Below, piece after piece: positions 49,807-58,489 of a stretch of 64,000 nt of DNA. Made by a program: the position numbers and the translations under genes. Below the pieces are notes generated by a model. That model worked only from the letters and a program-made list of their open reading frames with translations. It had not been told where the DNA came from and ran no database searches. The first letter of the stretch is position 1; each line of letters begins with the position of its first letter. Source of the stretch: Catenuloplanes niger (lineage in GTDB: Bacteria > Actinomycetota > Actinomycetes > Mycobacteriales > Micromonosporaceae); the NCBI RefSeq assembly GCF_031458255.1, contig NZ_JAVDYC010000001.1, positions 5,217,001-5,281,000 of the forward strand, given 5' to 3'.

Positions 49807-52800
49807 GTGGTAGTGCGTAACAGTCCCCTACCGAGGATGAGCCGGCGTGGCCGTGCGACCATCGGCGTCCTGATCGGGGTGTTCGTTCTGTTCACCCTGC
49901 TCGGCTGGGGCGTCGATGCCTGGACCGACTGGTTGTGGTTCGACGAGGTCGCGTTCACGCAGGTCTTCACCGGCAAGCTGATCACCCAGTTGCTGCTCTT
50001 CCTGACGGTCGGTGCGGCGATGGCCGTGATCGTCGGCGGCAACCTCTACCTGGCGTTCCGGCTGCGCCCGATGCTGCGGCCACCGTCGGCCGAACAGGCC
50101 ACGCTGGAGCGGTACCGGATGGTGCTGACGCCGCGCGTCGGCACCTGGATCGCGGTGCTGTCCGTCATCGTCGGCCTGTTCGCCGGCCTCTCCGCGCAGA
50201 GCCGCTGGCAGGACTGGCTGCTGTTCCGCAACAAGCAGCCGTTCGGTGTCGCCGACCCCGAGTTCGGTGTGGACATCGGCTTCTACGTCTTCGAGTTCCC
50301 GTTCTGGCGCTATCTGCTCGGCGTCGGCTTCACCGCCGTGGTGCTGTCCGTGATCGGCGCGCTCGCCGTGCACTACATCTTCGGCGGCGTCCGGCTGCAG
50401 GGCATCGGCGACCGGATGACCACCGCGGCCCGCGCCCACCTGACCACGCTCGTCGCGATGTTCGTGCTGCTCAAGGCGGTCGCCTACGTGCTCGACCGGC
50501 GGGCGCTGCTGCTCAACTACAACAACGGCACCGACCTGTACGGCGCGGGCTACGCGGACATCAACGCGCTGCTGCCGGCCAAGGAGATCCTGGCGTACAT
50601 CTCGATCGTGGTGGCCATCGCAATCATCGTGTTCTCCAACGCGGTCATGCGGAACCTCACCTGGCCCGGCGTCTCGCTGGCACTGCTCGGCATCTCCGCG
50701 GTCGCGATCGGCGGCATCTACCCGTGGGCGGTGCAGACCTTCGAGGTCAACCCGAGCATCCGGGACAAGGAAGCGGAGTACATCCAGCGCAGCATCAGCG
50801 CCACCCGGGACGCGTTCGGCGTCGCGGCCAGCGAGGTCCAGGCGTTCGGGGCGAGCAACCTGACCCCGCCGCCGGAGCTGACCAGCGACTCGTCCGTCGT
50901 GCCGAACATCCGGCTGCTCGACCCGCAGCTGGTCTCCGAGACGTACACGCAGCTCCAGCAGGTCCGCGGCTTCTACGACTTCGGCGCGAAGCTCGACATC
51001 GACCGCTACGAGGTGGACGGCAAGAGCCAGGACTACGTGGTCGGCGTCCGGGAGATCAACTACAGCGAGCTGACCGACCAGCAGAACAACTGGATCAACC
51101 GCCACACCGTCTACACCCACGGGTACGGGCTGGTGGCCGCGCCGGCGAACCGCGTGGTCTGCAACGGCCAGCCGTACTTCGTCTCCGGCTTCCTCAACGA
51201 GGCCGTGGAGGACCCGCAGCAGGCCGAGCAGCTGCAGGAGTGCAGCTCCAACGAAGAGCTGATCAAGGTCGACCAGCCGCGCGTCTACTACGGCGAGCAG
51301 ACCCGCGAGGAGGCCAACGACTACGCGATCGTCGGTGCGGCCGCGGAGGGCGCGAACGCGGCGGAGTTCGACCGGCCGGGCGCCGGCAACACGAACACGT
51401 ACTACACGTACACCGGCTCCGGCGGCATCCCGATCGGCTCGCTGACCCGGCGCCTGCTCTACGCGGTGAAGAACGCGGAGACGAACTTCCTGCTCTCCGA
51501 CGCGGTCAACGACAACTCGCGGCTGATGTACGTGCGTGACCCGCGCTCCCGGGTGGAGAAGGTCGCGCCGTTCCTCACCATCGACGGCGACCCGTACCCG
51601 TCCGTCGTGGACGGCAAGATCGTCTGGATTCTGGACGGCTACACGACGTCCGCGACGTACCCGTACTCGCAGCGGATCAACCTGCAGACCGAGACCGAGG
51701 ACGCCACCACCGGCGTCGGCGCGTTCGCGCTGGCCGGACAGGACGTCAACTACATCCGCAACTCGGTCAAGGCGACCGTCGACGCGTACGACGGCACCGT
51801 CACGCTCTACGAGTTCGACACGCAGGACCCGGTGCTCAAGGCGTGGAACAAGGCGTTCGGCGGCGACCTGGTCAAGCCGAAGTCGGAGATCCCGGCCGCG
51901 CTCGCCGAGCACCTGCGCTACCCGGTCGACCTGTTCAAGGTGCAGCGGAACCTGCTGTCCAAGTTCCACGTGACCGACCCGGGCGGCTACTTCACCGGTG
52001 ACGACTTCTGGACCGTACCGAACACGCCCGGCCAGTCCGACTCGCAGACCAGGCAGCCGCCGTACTACCTGAACACCCAGCTCGGCACGCAGACCGAGAC
52101 GACGTTCCAGCTCACCGCCGCGCTCAGCCCGGCGAAACGGCAGAACCTCGCCTCGATCATGTCCGGCTGGTACGACGAGGCCGGCAACCCGAAGCTGCAG
52201 GTCCTGGAACTACCCGACTCCACCCCGGTGCTCGGCCCGGAACAGGTCTTCCAACGGATGACCACGGAAGGCGACGCGCGAACCGCGATCAGCCAGCTCA
52301 CCGCGGACGGAGCGGCCCGGATCGACTACGGCAACCTGCTCTCGCTCCCGTTCGGCAACGGCATACTCTACGTCGAGCCGATCTACGTGCAGAGCAACGA
52401 CGAGAGCGCGTACCCGCTGCTGCAGAGGGTGCTGCTCTCCTACGGCGACGGCAAGTACGTGGTGCTCGCCAACAGCATCACCGAGGGCATCAACACGCTG
52501 GTCGACCGGGCCCGGCGCGGACAGACCTCGCCGCCGTCCACACCGCCGGACCAGAGCGGCGGCACACCGGCGACACCGGCACCGAGCGGCTCCGCGTCGC
52601 CCGCGGCACCGGCCACGCCCACGCCGAACACGCCACCGTCCGCACCGGCCGGCAACGTCAGCCTCGACCAGGCCGCGGACCGGGTCCAGGCCGCGATCAC
52701 CGAGGTCCGGGAGGCACAGCGGTCCGGTGACTTCGAGCGGTACGGCAGGGCGCTGACCGCGCTCGACGCCGCGATGAGGGACTGGGACGCGGCACAGCGA

Positions 52801-52830
52801 GCCGTCACCTCACCCAGCCCACAGGGCTGA
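49807..52830 (+). CDS. UPF0182-family large membrane protein
   Basis: 1007 residues. The N-terminal third has about seven membrane segments (for example RATIGVLIGVFVLFTLLGWG). A large soluble, probably extracytoplasmic region follows, with DKEAEYIQRSISATRDAFGV, RLLYAVKNAETNFLLSDAVN, LMYVRDPRSRVEKVAPFL and IDGYTTSATYPYS. The C-terminus has a Pro/Ala/Thr-rich linker and a coiled-coil tail (VQAAITEVREAQRSGDFERYG). Widely conserved in actinobacteria and cyanobacteria; function unknown. It lies next to the Lon-like protease, as in mycobacteria. Confidence 0.92.
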   Translation: MVVRNSPLPRMSRRGRATIGVLIGVFVLFTLLGWGVDAWTDWLWFDEVAFTQVFTGKLITQLLLFLTVGAAMAVIVGGNLYLAFRLRPMLRPPSAEQATLERYRMVLTPRVGTWIAVLSVIVGLFAGLSAQSRWQDWLLFRNKQPFGVADPEFGVDIGFYVFEFPFWRYLLGVGFTAVVLSVIGALAVHYIFGGVRLQGIGDRMTTAARAHLTTLVAMFVLLKAVAYVLDRRALLLNYNNGTDLYGAGYADINALLPAKEILAYISIVVAIAIIVFSNAVMRNLTWPGVSLALLGISAVAIGGIYPWAVQTFEVNPSIRDKEAEYIQRSISATRDAFGVAASEVQAFGASNLTPPPELTSDSSVVPNIRLLDPQLVSETYTQLQQVRGFYDFGAKLDIDRYEVDGKSQDYVVGVREINYSELTDQQNNWINRHTVYTHGYGLVAAPANRVVCNGQPYFVSGFLNEAVEDPQQAEQLQECSSNEELIKVDQPRVYYGEQTREEANDYAIVGAAAEGANAAEFDRPGAGNTNTYYTYTGSGGIPIGSLTRRLLYAVKNAETNFLLSDAVNDNSRLMYVRDPRSRVEKVAPFLTIDGDPYPSVVDGKIVWILDGYTTSATYPYSQRINLQTETEDATTGVGAFALAGQDVNYIRNSVKATVDAYDGTVTLYEFDTQDPVLKAWNKAFGGDLVKPKSEIPAALAEHLRYPVDLFKVQRNLLSKFHVTDPGGYFTGDDFWTVPNTPGQSDSQTRQPPYYLNTQLGTQTETTFQLTAALSPAKRQNLASIMSGWYDEAGNPKLQVLELPDSTPVLGPEQVFQRMTTEGDARTAISQLTADGAARIDYGNLLSLPFGNGILYVEPIYVQSNDESAYPLLQRVLLSYGDGKYVVLANSITEGINTLVDRARRGQTSPPSTPPDQSGGTPATPAPSGSASPAAPATPTPNTPPSAPAGNVSLDQAADRVQAAITEVREAQRSGDFERYGRALTALDAAMRDWDAAQRAVTSPSPQG

Positions 52831-52842
52831 TCCCACACCGAG

Positions 52843-52875
52843 AACGACCCCCGGCGGTACGCGCCGGGGGTCGTT
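52843..52875 (+). terminator. Rho-independent terminator of the UPF0182 gene
   Basis: AACGACCCCCGGCG (52843-52856) pairs perfectly with 52862-52875 around a five-base loop, 12 bp after the stop. Confidence 0.85.
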
Positions 52876-52916
52876 TGCACCCCCGGTGACCACTGCGGTA
52901 ATGTTCTACGAGCCGA

Positions 52917-52990
52917 CGCGGGGTGGAGCAGCTCGGTAGCTCGCTGGGCTCATAACCCAGAGGTCGCAGGTTCAAATCCTGTCCCCGCTA
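52917..52990 (+). tRNA. Initiator tRNA-fMet (anticodon CAT)
   Basis: 74 nt folding into a full cloverleaf: acceptor CGCGGGG with CCCCGCT plus discriminator A, D arm GAGC/GCTC, anticodon stem CTGGG/CCCAG around CTCATAA (CAT at 52951-52953), T arm GCAGG/CCTGT around TTCAAAT. The three G-C pairs next to the anticodon loop and the unpaired C1-U72 identify the initiator. CCA is not encoded. Confidence 0.95.
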
Positions 52991-53120
52991 CGAGTGTCGA
53001 GGGGCGTCTGTCCGCGGAAAGCGCGGACGGGCGCCCCTCTTCGCATTCTGCTCCGGGGGCCGAGCCCCCGGAGGCCCCGCGGGGCGGGTGGGGCTGCGTG
53101 GTGTGGTGCGGCTTCGTTGG

Positions 53121-53160
53121 GTTGGGCTTGGTTGGGCTTTGTTGGGCTTGGTTGGGCTGG
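53121..53160. repeat. 10-bp tandem repeat GTTGGGCTTG
   Basis: Four consecutive copies with one- or two-base changes, immediately upstream of the STAS gene. Confidence 0.8.
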
Positions 53161-53188
53161 GCTGCTTTTTGTGGGGGTGGGGGCGTTG

Positions 53189-53515
53189 GTGTGGGGGGTT
53201 GAGGTGGGGTGGCGGGGTGCGGGGGTTGTGGTGGTGCGGGTGGTGGGGGAGATGGATCGGGATACGGCGCCGGAGGTGGAGGCGGCGGTCGATGAGGTGC
53301 TCGGTGGGGCGCGGGTCGAGAGTGTGGTGTTCGATCTGGGTGGGGTGACGTTTCTGGACTCGGCGGGGATTCGGGTGCTGCTCACCTGCCGGGAATTGGC
53401 CGAGCGGGCCGGTGCGGGGCTGGTGGTCGAGCGGGCGCACGAGGTGGTGCGCCAGGTGCTGACCATCACCGACCTGATGGGTGTGCTGCGGGTGGCGCCG
53501 GCCGCGGAGAGCTGA
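53189..53515 (+). CDS. STAS-domain protein (anti-anti-sigma factor like)
   Basis: About 108 residues of STAS fold: VVVVRVVGEMDRDTAPEVEAAV, VVFDLGGVTFLDSAGIRVLLTC with the conserved phosphorylatable Ser in DSAG, and a C-terminal VLTITDLMGVL. Such proteins bind anti-sigma kinases and thereby free a SigB/SigF-type sigma factor such as the one at 6618-7436. The exact start is uncertain; several GTGs between 53171 and 53204 are in frame, and I prefer 53189 (GGGGG upstream). Confidence 0.75.
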   Translation: MWGVEVGWRGAGVVVVRVVGEMDRDTAPEVEAAVDEVLGGARVESVVFDLGGVTFLDSAGIRVLLTCRELAERAGAGLVVERAHEVVRQVLTITDLMGVLRVAPAAES

Positions 53516-53567
53516 TGGGTGTGCTGCGGGTGGCGTCGGGCGGGGGGGAGCTGAGCCGCGGGGCCGG

Positions 53568-55271
53568 TCAGGTGAGAGATGTCTCGGGGGTGGCGATCCG
53601 GAGCGCCTCGATCAGGCTGCGGTAGAGCGCGTCGGACGCCAGGAGCTCGGCATGGGTGCCCTGGGCACGGATCCGGCCGGAGTCGAGCACGACGATGTGG
53701 TCGGCGTCCAGGACCGTGGAGAGACGGTGCGCGATCGTGACGACGGCGCCGGTCCGGGACTGCTCCCGGATGCACTCCTGCAGCGCCCGCTCGGTGAGCG
53801 CGTCCAACTGGGCGGTGGCCTCGTCGAGCAGCAGCAGGTCGGGCGTGCGGATGATGGCGCGGGCCAGGGCGATGCGCTGACGTTCGCCGCCGGAGAGTTC
53901 GGTGGCGGAGACCGGGTTGTCCAGGCCCGCGGGGAGCGCGGCGACCCGGTCGGTGAGCCGGACCGCGGCGAGCGCGGTGGCCAGCTCCGCCTCGGTGGCG
54001 TCCGGGTGGGTGAAACGCAGATTGTCGCGGATCGTGCCGGGCAGCAGCGGGGTCTCCTGCTCGACGTAGGCGATCTGCGAACGGACCTGGTGGTTCGCGT
54101 ACGGGACACCGTTCAGCAGCAGCATGCCGTTCGTCGGCTCGACGAAGCGCAGGATCAGGGAGAACAGCGTGGTCTTGCCGGCGCCGGACGGGCCGACGAT
54201 CGCGGTGTGACCGTGCCGGGGAACCGCCAGGTCGATCTCGTGGACCGCGTCCGGGCCGTCCTCGGCGTAGCGCGCGGAGACCCGCCGCAGCTCCAGGACC
54301 GGGGCGGACGGCGACGACGTGGGCGGCAGCTCGGAAAGGTCCTCGACCGGGAGCTGCTCGACGGCGCGGAGCCGGGACGCGGCCGCGATGCCGGCCTGCA
54401 ACGTCGTCAGGTTCTGGGTCATCTCGGCGAGCGGGCCGATCAGCTGGAACGTGTACAGCAGGAACGCGATCAGGCCGGAGACCTCCAGCAGGCCCGCGTC
54501 CACCCGCCAGGCGCCGATGCCGAGCACCACGATGACGGCGAGCTGGACGCCGGTCCACGAGACGGTCATCACCTCGGCGGCCCGGTGCGCCGCGCGCAGG
54601 CTGTGCCGGAACGCGTTCTCGGCCGCGGCCACCACCCGGTCGGACTGACGCTCCTCGGCGCGGCTGGCCTTCACCGTCCGGATCGCCCGCAGGCTGCCCT
54701 CCAGCGTGCCGCCGAGCTCGCCGATCGAACCCTGCGCGGCCTCCTGCGCACGGCCGATCGACGGCAGCAGCGTCACCATCACCGCGCCGACGGCCAGCAC
54801 CGCCACGAGCGTGCTGGCCAGCAGCACCAGGTCGAGCACGGCCATCAGCACCAGCGTGGCGGCGGCCGCGACCGCACTGTTGATCAGGTTGACCGCGCTG
54901 GCGGACGCGTCGTGCAGCAACTGCGGGTCGGAGGTGGCGCGGGTGACCAGCTCGCCGGTCGGGCGGCCGGTGAGCGCGTCGATCCGGGCCGCGAAGTAGC
55001 GCCGGACCACGGAGACCCGCGCCTGGTAGACGACCTGCTCGGCGACCGTGGCCATCAGCTTCCACTGCCGGAACGAGATGATCGTGCCGACCACCACCAG
55101 CCCGAGCAGCGCCAGGACCGGGACAACCGGGAAGCCGTCGCCGAGCGAATCGATGATCTGCTTGGCGGCCAGCGGCGTGGCCAGGCTCGCCGTGCTCGCG
55201 AGCAGACCCAGGACGAGACCGAGCACGAGGGTACGGCGGTGCGGGCGCAGATAACCGAGCAGAACTCGCAT
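53568..55271 (-). CDS. ABC exporter (fused membrane and ATPase domains)
   Basis: 567 residues: six membrane segments (about 1-290, starting LLGYLRPHRRTLVLG), then a nucleotide-binding domain with Walker A GPSGAGKTT, Q-loop YVEQETPLLPGTIRDNL, signature LSGGERQRIALARA, Walker B LLLLDEATAQLD and H-loop IAHRLS. Half-transporter of the MsbA/multidrug type, working as a homodimer. It is divergent from the TetR gene, with an operator-like palindrome between them, so expression is probably induced by an exported compound. Confidence 0.92.
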   Translation of the reverse strand: MRVLLGYLRPHRRTLVLGLVLGLLASTASLATPLAAKQIIDSLGDGFPVVPVLALLGLVVVGTIISFRQWKLMATVAEQVVYQARVSVVRRYFAARIDALTGRPTGELVTRATSDPQLLHDASASAVNLINSAVAAAATLVLMAVLDLVLLASTLVAVLAVGAVMVTLLPSIGRAQEAAQGSIGELGGTLEGSLRAIRTVKASRAEERQSDRVVAAAENAFRHSLRAAHRAAEVMTVSWTGVQLAVIVVLGIGAWRVDAGLLEVSGLIAFLLYTFQLIGPLAEMTQNLTTLQAGIAAASRLRAVEQLPVEDLSELPPTSSPSAPVLELRRVSARYAEDGPDAVHEIDLAVPRHGHTAIVGPSGAGKTTLFSLILRFVEPTNGMLLLNGVPYANHQVRSQIAYVEQETPLLPGTIRDNLRFTHPDATEAELATALAAVRLTDRVAALPAGLDNPVSATELSGGERQRIALARAIIRTPDLLLLDEATAQLDALTERALQECIREQSRTGAVVTIAHRLSTVLDADHIVVLDSGRIRAQGTHAELLASDALYRSLIEALRIATPETSLT

Positions 55272-55281
55272 GGGCCAGAGT

Positions 55282-55297
55282 GGAACATGATTGTTCC
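55282..55297. promoter_or_regulatory. TetR operator candidate
   Basis: GGAACATGATTGTTCC is a palindrome with six-base arms GGAACA/TGTTCC, located 11 bp from the ABC exporter start and 31 bp from the TetR start. It is well placed to control both divergent genes. Confidence 0.65.
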
Positions 55298-55327
55298 GTT
55301 ATGGTCAAGGGAGTATCCTCGGACGGC

Positions 55328-55900
55328 ATGACGACCGACGTTCCGGAGACCGGCAGTCGTGCGCGCACCCGCCGGGCGATCCTGGACGCCGCGATCACGA
55401 CGCTCGGGCGGAACTCGGCCGCCTCGCTCGGCGAGATCGCCACCGCCGCCGGCGTCGGCCGGACCACGCTGCACCGGTACTTCCCGGACCGCTCCGACCT
55501 GCTCGCGGCGATCAAGGAAGAGAGCGTCGCGCGGATGGGCCGGGCCGTGGAACTGGCCCGGCTGCCGGAGGGCACCGGCCGCGCCGCGGTCGTGCGGCTG
55601 GCCCGCGAGTACTTCGATCTCGGCGACCTGCTGTCGCTGCTGTTCGCCGATCCGTCACCGGCCGGCGACGCCGTCTGGGACAGCGACTCGGACGGCTGCG
55701 ACCCCCGGCTGGCGGAGACGGTCGCCCGCGGCCACCGGGACGGCACGATCGACCCGGAGCTGCCGCCCGGGTGGGTGGAGACCCTGATCTGGTCACAGCT
55801 CTACGCCGGCTGGGCCTACACCGCGGACGGCGCGTCCCGCCACGACACGCTGCGCCTGGTCCTGCGCACCCTGACCGGCGCCCTGACGCCGCCGGCCTGA
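55328..55900 (+). CDS. TetR-family transcriptional regulator
   Basis: 190 residues. The N-terminal HTH (RARTRRAILDAAITTLGRN, SLGEIATAAGVGRTTLHRYFPDRSDLLAAI) is textbook TetR; the C-terminal ligand domain is not assignable. Probable repressor of the divergent ABC exporter and itself. Start chosen at the ATG at 55328, where the family N-terminus begins; earlier in-frame codons overlap the operator. Confidence 0.9.
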   Translation: MTTDVPETGSRARTRRAILDAAITTLGRNSAASLGEIATAAGVGRTTLHRYFPDRSDLLAAIKEESVARMGRAVELARLPEGTGRAAVVRLAREYFDLGDLLSLLFADPSPAGDAVWDSDSDGCDPRLAETVARGHRDGTIDPELPPGWVETLIWSQLYAGWAYTADGASRHDTLRLVLRTLTGALTPPA

Positions 55901-55947
55901 ACAAAACCGGATGCCGCCGCCGTGGCCCCCCGGTTAGCATCGGGCCC

Positions 55948-55971
55948 ATGCCGTACGTGCTCTACCTGTGA
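55948..55971 (+). CDS. Seven-codon leader peptide of the ABC-F gene
   Basis: ATG CCG TAC GTG CTC TAC CTG TGA encodes MPYVLYL. TAGCAT (a possible -10) ends eight bases before the ATG, so the mRNA may be leaderless at this ORF. GC-rich inverted repeats follow before the ABC-F start 100 bp on. Short hydrophobic upstream peptides are the usual antibiotic sensors of ribosome-protection genes. Confidence 0.5.
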   Translation: MPYVLYL

Positions 55972-56072
55972 GACGGCCGCCGGCCGCGCTGCCGGCCTCC
56001 TCGCCGTCCACGTAAGCCTCGTCGAGCGCCGCCCGCGATCATCCGGGCGCGCCGCTCCGTGCTGGGAGAGCA

Positions 56073-57653
56073 ATGCCAACCTCAACGATTCTGCCCGCGC
56101 GCGCCCGTGCGCAGCTGACCGCCACCGACATCCATCTCGCGCGCGGCGGCGTCCCCGTGCTCCGCGGCGCCGCCCTGACCGTCACGCCCGGCTCGCGCTG
56201 GGGCATCGTCGGCGAGAACGGACGCGGCAAGTCCACGCTGCTGGCCGTGCTCGCCGGCACCCTCGAACCCGACTCCGGCACGGTCCGCCGGGCCGGCACG
56301 ATCGGCCTCGCCGAGCAGGAACTGCACGCCGCCGGCGACGCCACGGTCGGTGACGTGATCGACGCCGCGCTGCACGACGCCAGGGCCGCGCTGCGCGCGC
56401 TCGACGCGGCCGCGGCGGCGCTGGCCCGGGAGGAGCGTGGCGCGGCCGACGGATACGCCGACGCGCTGCACGCGGCCGAGGCGCTGGAGGCCTGGGACGC
56501 CGACCACCGGGTCGACGCCGCGCTGGCCGCGCTGGGCGCGGAACGGGACCGGGCGCGACCGCTGGCCGAGCTGTCCGTCGGCGGCCGCTACCGGGTCCGG
56601 CTCGCCTGCCTGCTCGGCGCGGAGCACGACTTCCTGCTGCTGGACGAGCCGACCAACCACCTCGACGACGACGGGCTGGCCTACCTGACGTCGAAGCTGA
56701 CCACCACCCGGGCCGGCGTGGTGCTGGTCAGCCACGACCGGGCGCTGCTGGCCGCGGTGGTCACCTCGGTCGTCGACCTGGACCCGTCCCGCGACGACCT
56801 GCCGCGCGTCTACGGCGACGGGTACGCCGGATACCTCGCCGGTCGCGCGGCCGAGCGGGAGCGCTGGGTGGAGGAGTACGACCGGCAGCGCGCGGAGCAC
56901 GCGCGACTCACCGCGCACCTGGCCGACGCGCAGGACCGCCTGATCGACAACTGGCGGCCGGACAAGGGGACGAACAAGCACAAGCGCGCCACCCGGGCGT
57001 CGTCCCAGGTCCGCACGTTCCACCGGCGGCAGGACGAGCTGGCCGCGCACGCGGTCACGGTCCCGGAACCACCGCTGCGCCTGTGCCTGCCCGAGCTGCC
57101 GCGCAACGCCACCATCGCGCTGGACGGCGTGACCGTCGCCGGCCGGCTGGCGAGGCCGGTCTCGCTCACGGTCGGCCCGTCCGGGCGGCTGCACGTCGAC
57201 GGCCGGAACGGCGCCGGCAAGTCCACACTGCTGGCGGTGCTGGCCGGCCGGCTGCAACCGACGACCGGCACCCGGCGCGTCGCGCGGAGCCAGCGCGTCG
57301 GGTACCTCGCGCAGGAGTCGCCGGAGCCGGGCACCGAGACCGCGCGCCGGCTGTTCGCGGCGGCCGGCGGCACGGTCGAACTGGCGAGCCTCGGCCTGCT
57401 CGACCCCGGAGAGCTGGACCGGCCGGTACGCGAGCTGTCCACCGGCCGCCGGCGCCGGCTCGACCTGGCGCTGGTGCTGGCCCGGCGCCCGCACGTGCTG
57501 CTGCTTGACGAGCCGACGAACCACCTGTCGATCGCGCTGGTCGACGAGCTGACCGCGGCGCTCGGCGACACCCGGGCGGCGGTCGTGCTCGCCACGCACG
57601 ACCGGGCGCTGCGCGCCGACGTGGACGGGTGGCCGAGGCTCACCATGGAGTAG
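56073..57653 (+). CDS. ABC-F family ATPase (ribosome protection/translation factor type)
   Basis: 526 residues with two ABC cassettes and no membrane part. Walker A motifs are GENGRGKST (first) and GRNGAGKST (second). Signatures are LSVGGRYRVRLA and LSTGRRRRLDLA, both atypical, and Walker B is LLLDEPTNHLDDD and LLLDEPTNHLSI. The inter-domain linker (about 245-330) is rich in charged residues, as needed to reach into the ribosome. Resistance ABC-Fs dislodge drugs from the peptidyl-transferase centre. A leader peptide upstream and whiB7 in the same window support a drug-inducible role. GGGAGAG precedes the ATG. Confidence 0.88.
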   Translation: MPTSTILPARARAQLTATDIHLARGGVPVLRGAALTVTPGSRWGIVGENGRGKSTLLAVLAGTLEPDSGTVRRAGTIGLAEQELHAAGDATVGDVIDAALHDARAALRALDAAAAALAREERGAADGYADALHAAEALEAWDADHRVDAALAALGAERDRARPLAELSVGGRYRVRLACLLGAEHDFLLLDEPTNHLDDDGLAYLTSKLTTTRAGVVLVSHDRALLAAVVTSVVDLDPSRDDLPRVYGDGYAGYLAGRAAERERWVEEYDRQRAEHARLTAHLADAQDRLIDNWRPDKGTNKHKRATRASSQVRTFHRRQDELAAHAVTVPEPPLRLCLPELPRNATIALDGVTVAGRLARPVSLTVGPSGRLHVDGRNGAGKSTLLAVLAGRLQPTTGTRRVARSQRVGYLAQESPEPGTETARRLFAAAGGTVELASLGLLDPGELDRPVRELSTGRRRRLDLALVLARRPHVLLLDEPTNHLSIALVDELTAALGDTRAAVVLATHDRALRADVDGWPRLTME

Positions 57654-57744
57654 CGCAGTCCGCTACGTCAAGCGATTGTCCGGTGACGGATAGCATCCTT
57701 GTCGGGGATGGTGATCAATATTGAGCCGCGGATAGCTTGGCGGC

Positions 57745-58440
57745 ATGCCCGGTCTACTGGAGATCGCCGCGGCCGTTCCTGATCCGGGGGTCAACAAGGT
57801 GGCCTGGGCCGGCGCGCTGCTGGCCTGGCTGCTGGCGGTGCCGGCGTACGTCATCTTCGGCCTGATCGACACGATCGCGCACGAGGGTGGGCACGCGCTG
57901 CTGGCCAGGCTGCTGTTCCAGCGGGTCCGGGCGATCCGGCTGTTCCGGGACGGCGGCGGTGCGACGTACTTCGACGAGGACATGCCATGGGCGGTCGACG
58001 TGGCGGTCAAGTTCATCGGGTACGTCGCGCCGTCGCTGTTCGGCCTGGCCGCCGCGTGGCTGCTCGCCCGGGACCTGGTCGACGCGACGCTCTGGGCCAG
58101 CCTCGGATTTCTGTTCGTCATGCTGTTCGCCGTGCGCGGGCTGCTCGGCTGGCTCGTCGTACCCGCGCTGATGGTGGTGATCTGTTATGTCGCCCTGGCG
58201 GTGGAACCACCGATGCGGGAACTCTTCGCCCACGTCTGGGCCTGGTTCCTGCTGATCGCCGCGGTCGAGACGATGCTGATCTTCCTGCGCGCCCGCGGCT
58301 ACGACCACAACTCGTCGGACGCGGGCGCGCTGCACCGGCTGACCAGCCTGTCCGGCGCGTTCTGGGCGGTGCTGATGCTGTTCGGCACCACGGCCGCGCT
58401 GGTCTACGGCGGCGTGCTGATGCTCCGTGCCGCGGTCTAG
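57745..58440 (+). CDS. M50-type membrane metallopeptidase
   Basis: 231 residues with about six membrane segments. The first long hydrophobic region ends in DTIAHEGGHALLARL, placing the zinc motif HEGGH at residues 46-50, typical of M50B-like intramembrane peptidases. It lacks a PDZ domain and is short. A second metal-binding motif (NxxPxxxxDG) was not found, so activity is unproven. Cytoplasmic membrane. Confidence 0.75.
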   Translation: MPGLLEIAAAVPDPGVNKVAWAGALLAWLLAVPAYVIFGLIDTIAHEGGHALLARLLFQRVRAIRLFRDGGGATYFDEDMPWAVDVAVKFIGYVAPSLFGLAAAWLLARDLVDATLWASLGFLFVMLFAVRGLLGWLVVPALMVVICYVALAVEPPMRELFAHVWAWFLLIAAVETMLIFLRARGYDHNSSDAGALHRLTSLSGAFWAVLMLFGTTAALVYGGVLMLRAAV

Positions 58441-58441
58441 C

Positions 58442-58482
58442 CGTGATCGAGACGCCCCGCGGACCGGGACGCCTCGATCACG
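58442..58482. terminator. Bidirectional hairpin between M50 and GH3 genes
   Basis: CGTGATCGAG (58442-58451) pairs with 58473-58482, and the inner ACGCC/GGGACG region extends it imperfectly. It lies between convergent stops. Confidence 0.7.
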
Positions 58483-58489
58483 AGTGGGG

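Noticed and set aside
49828-51969. 713-codon antisense frame within the UPF0182 gene
   Set aside because: Low-complexity Val/Arg/Asp composition and no motifs; a shadow of the real gene.
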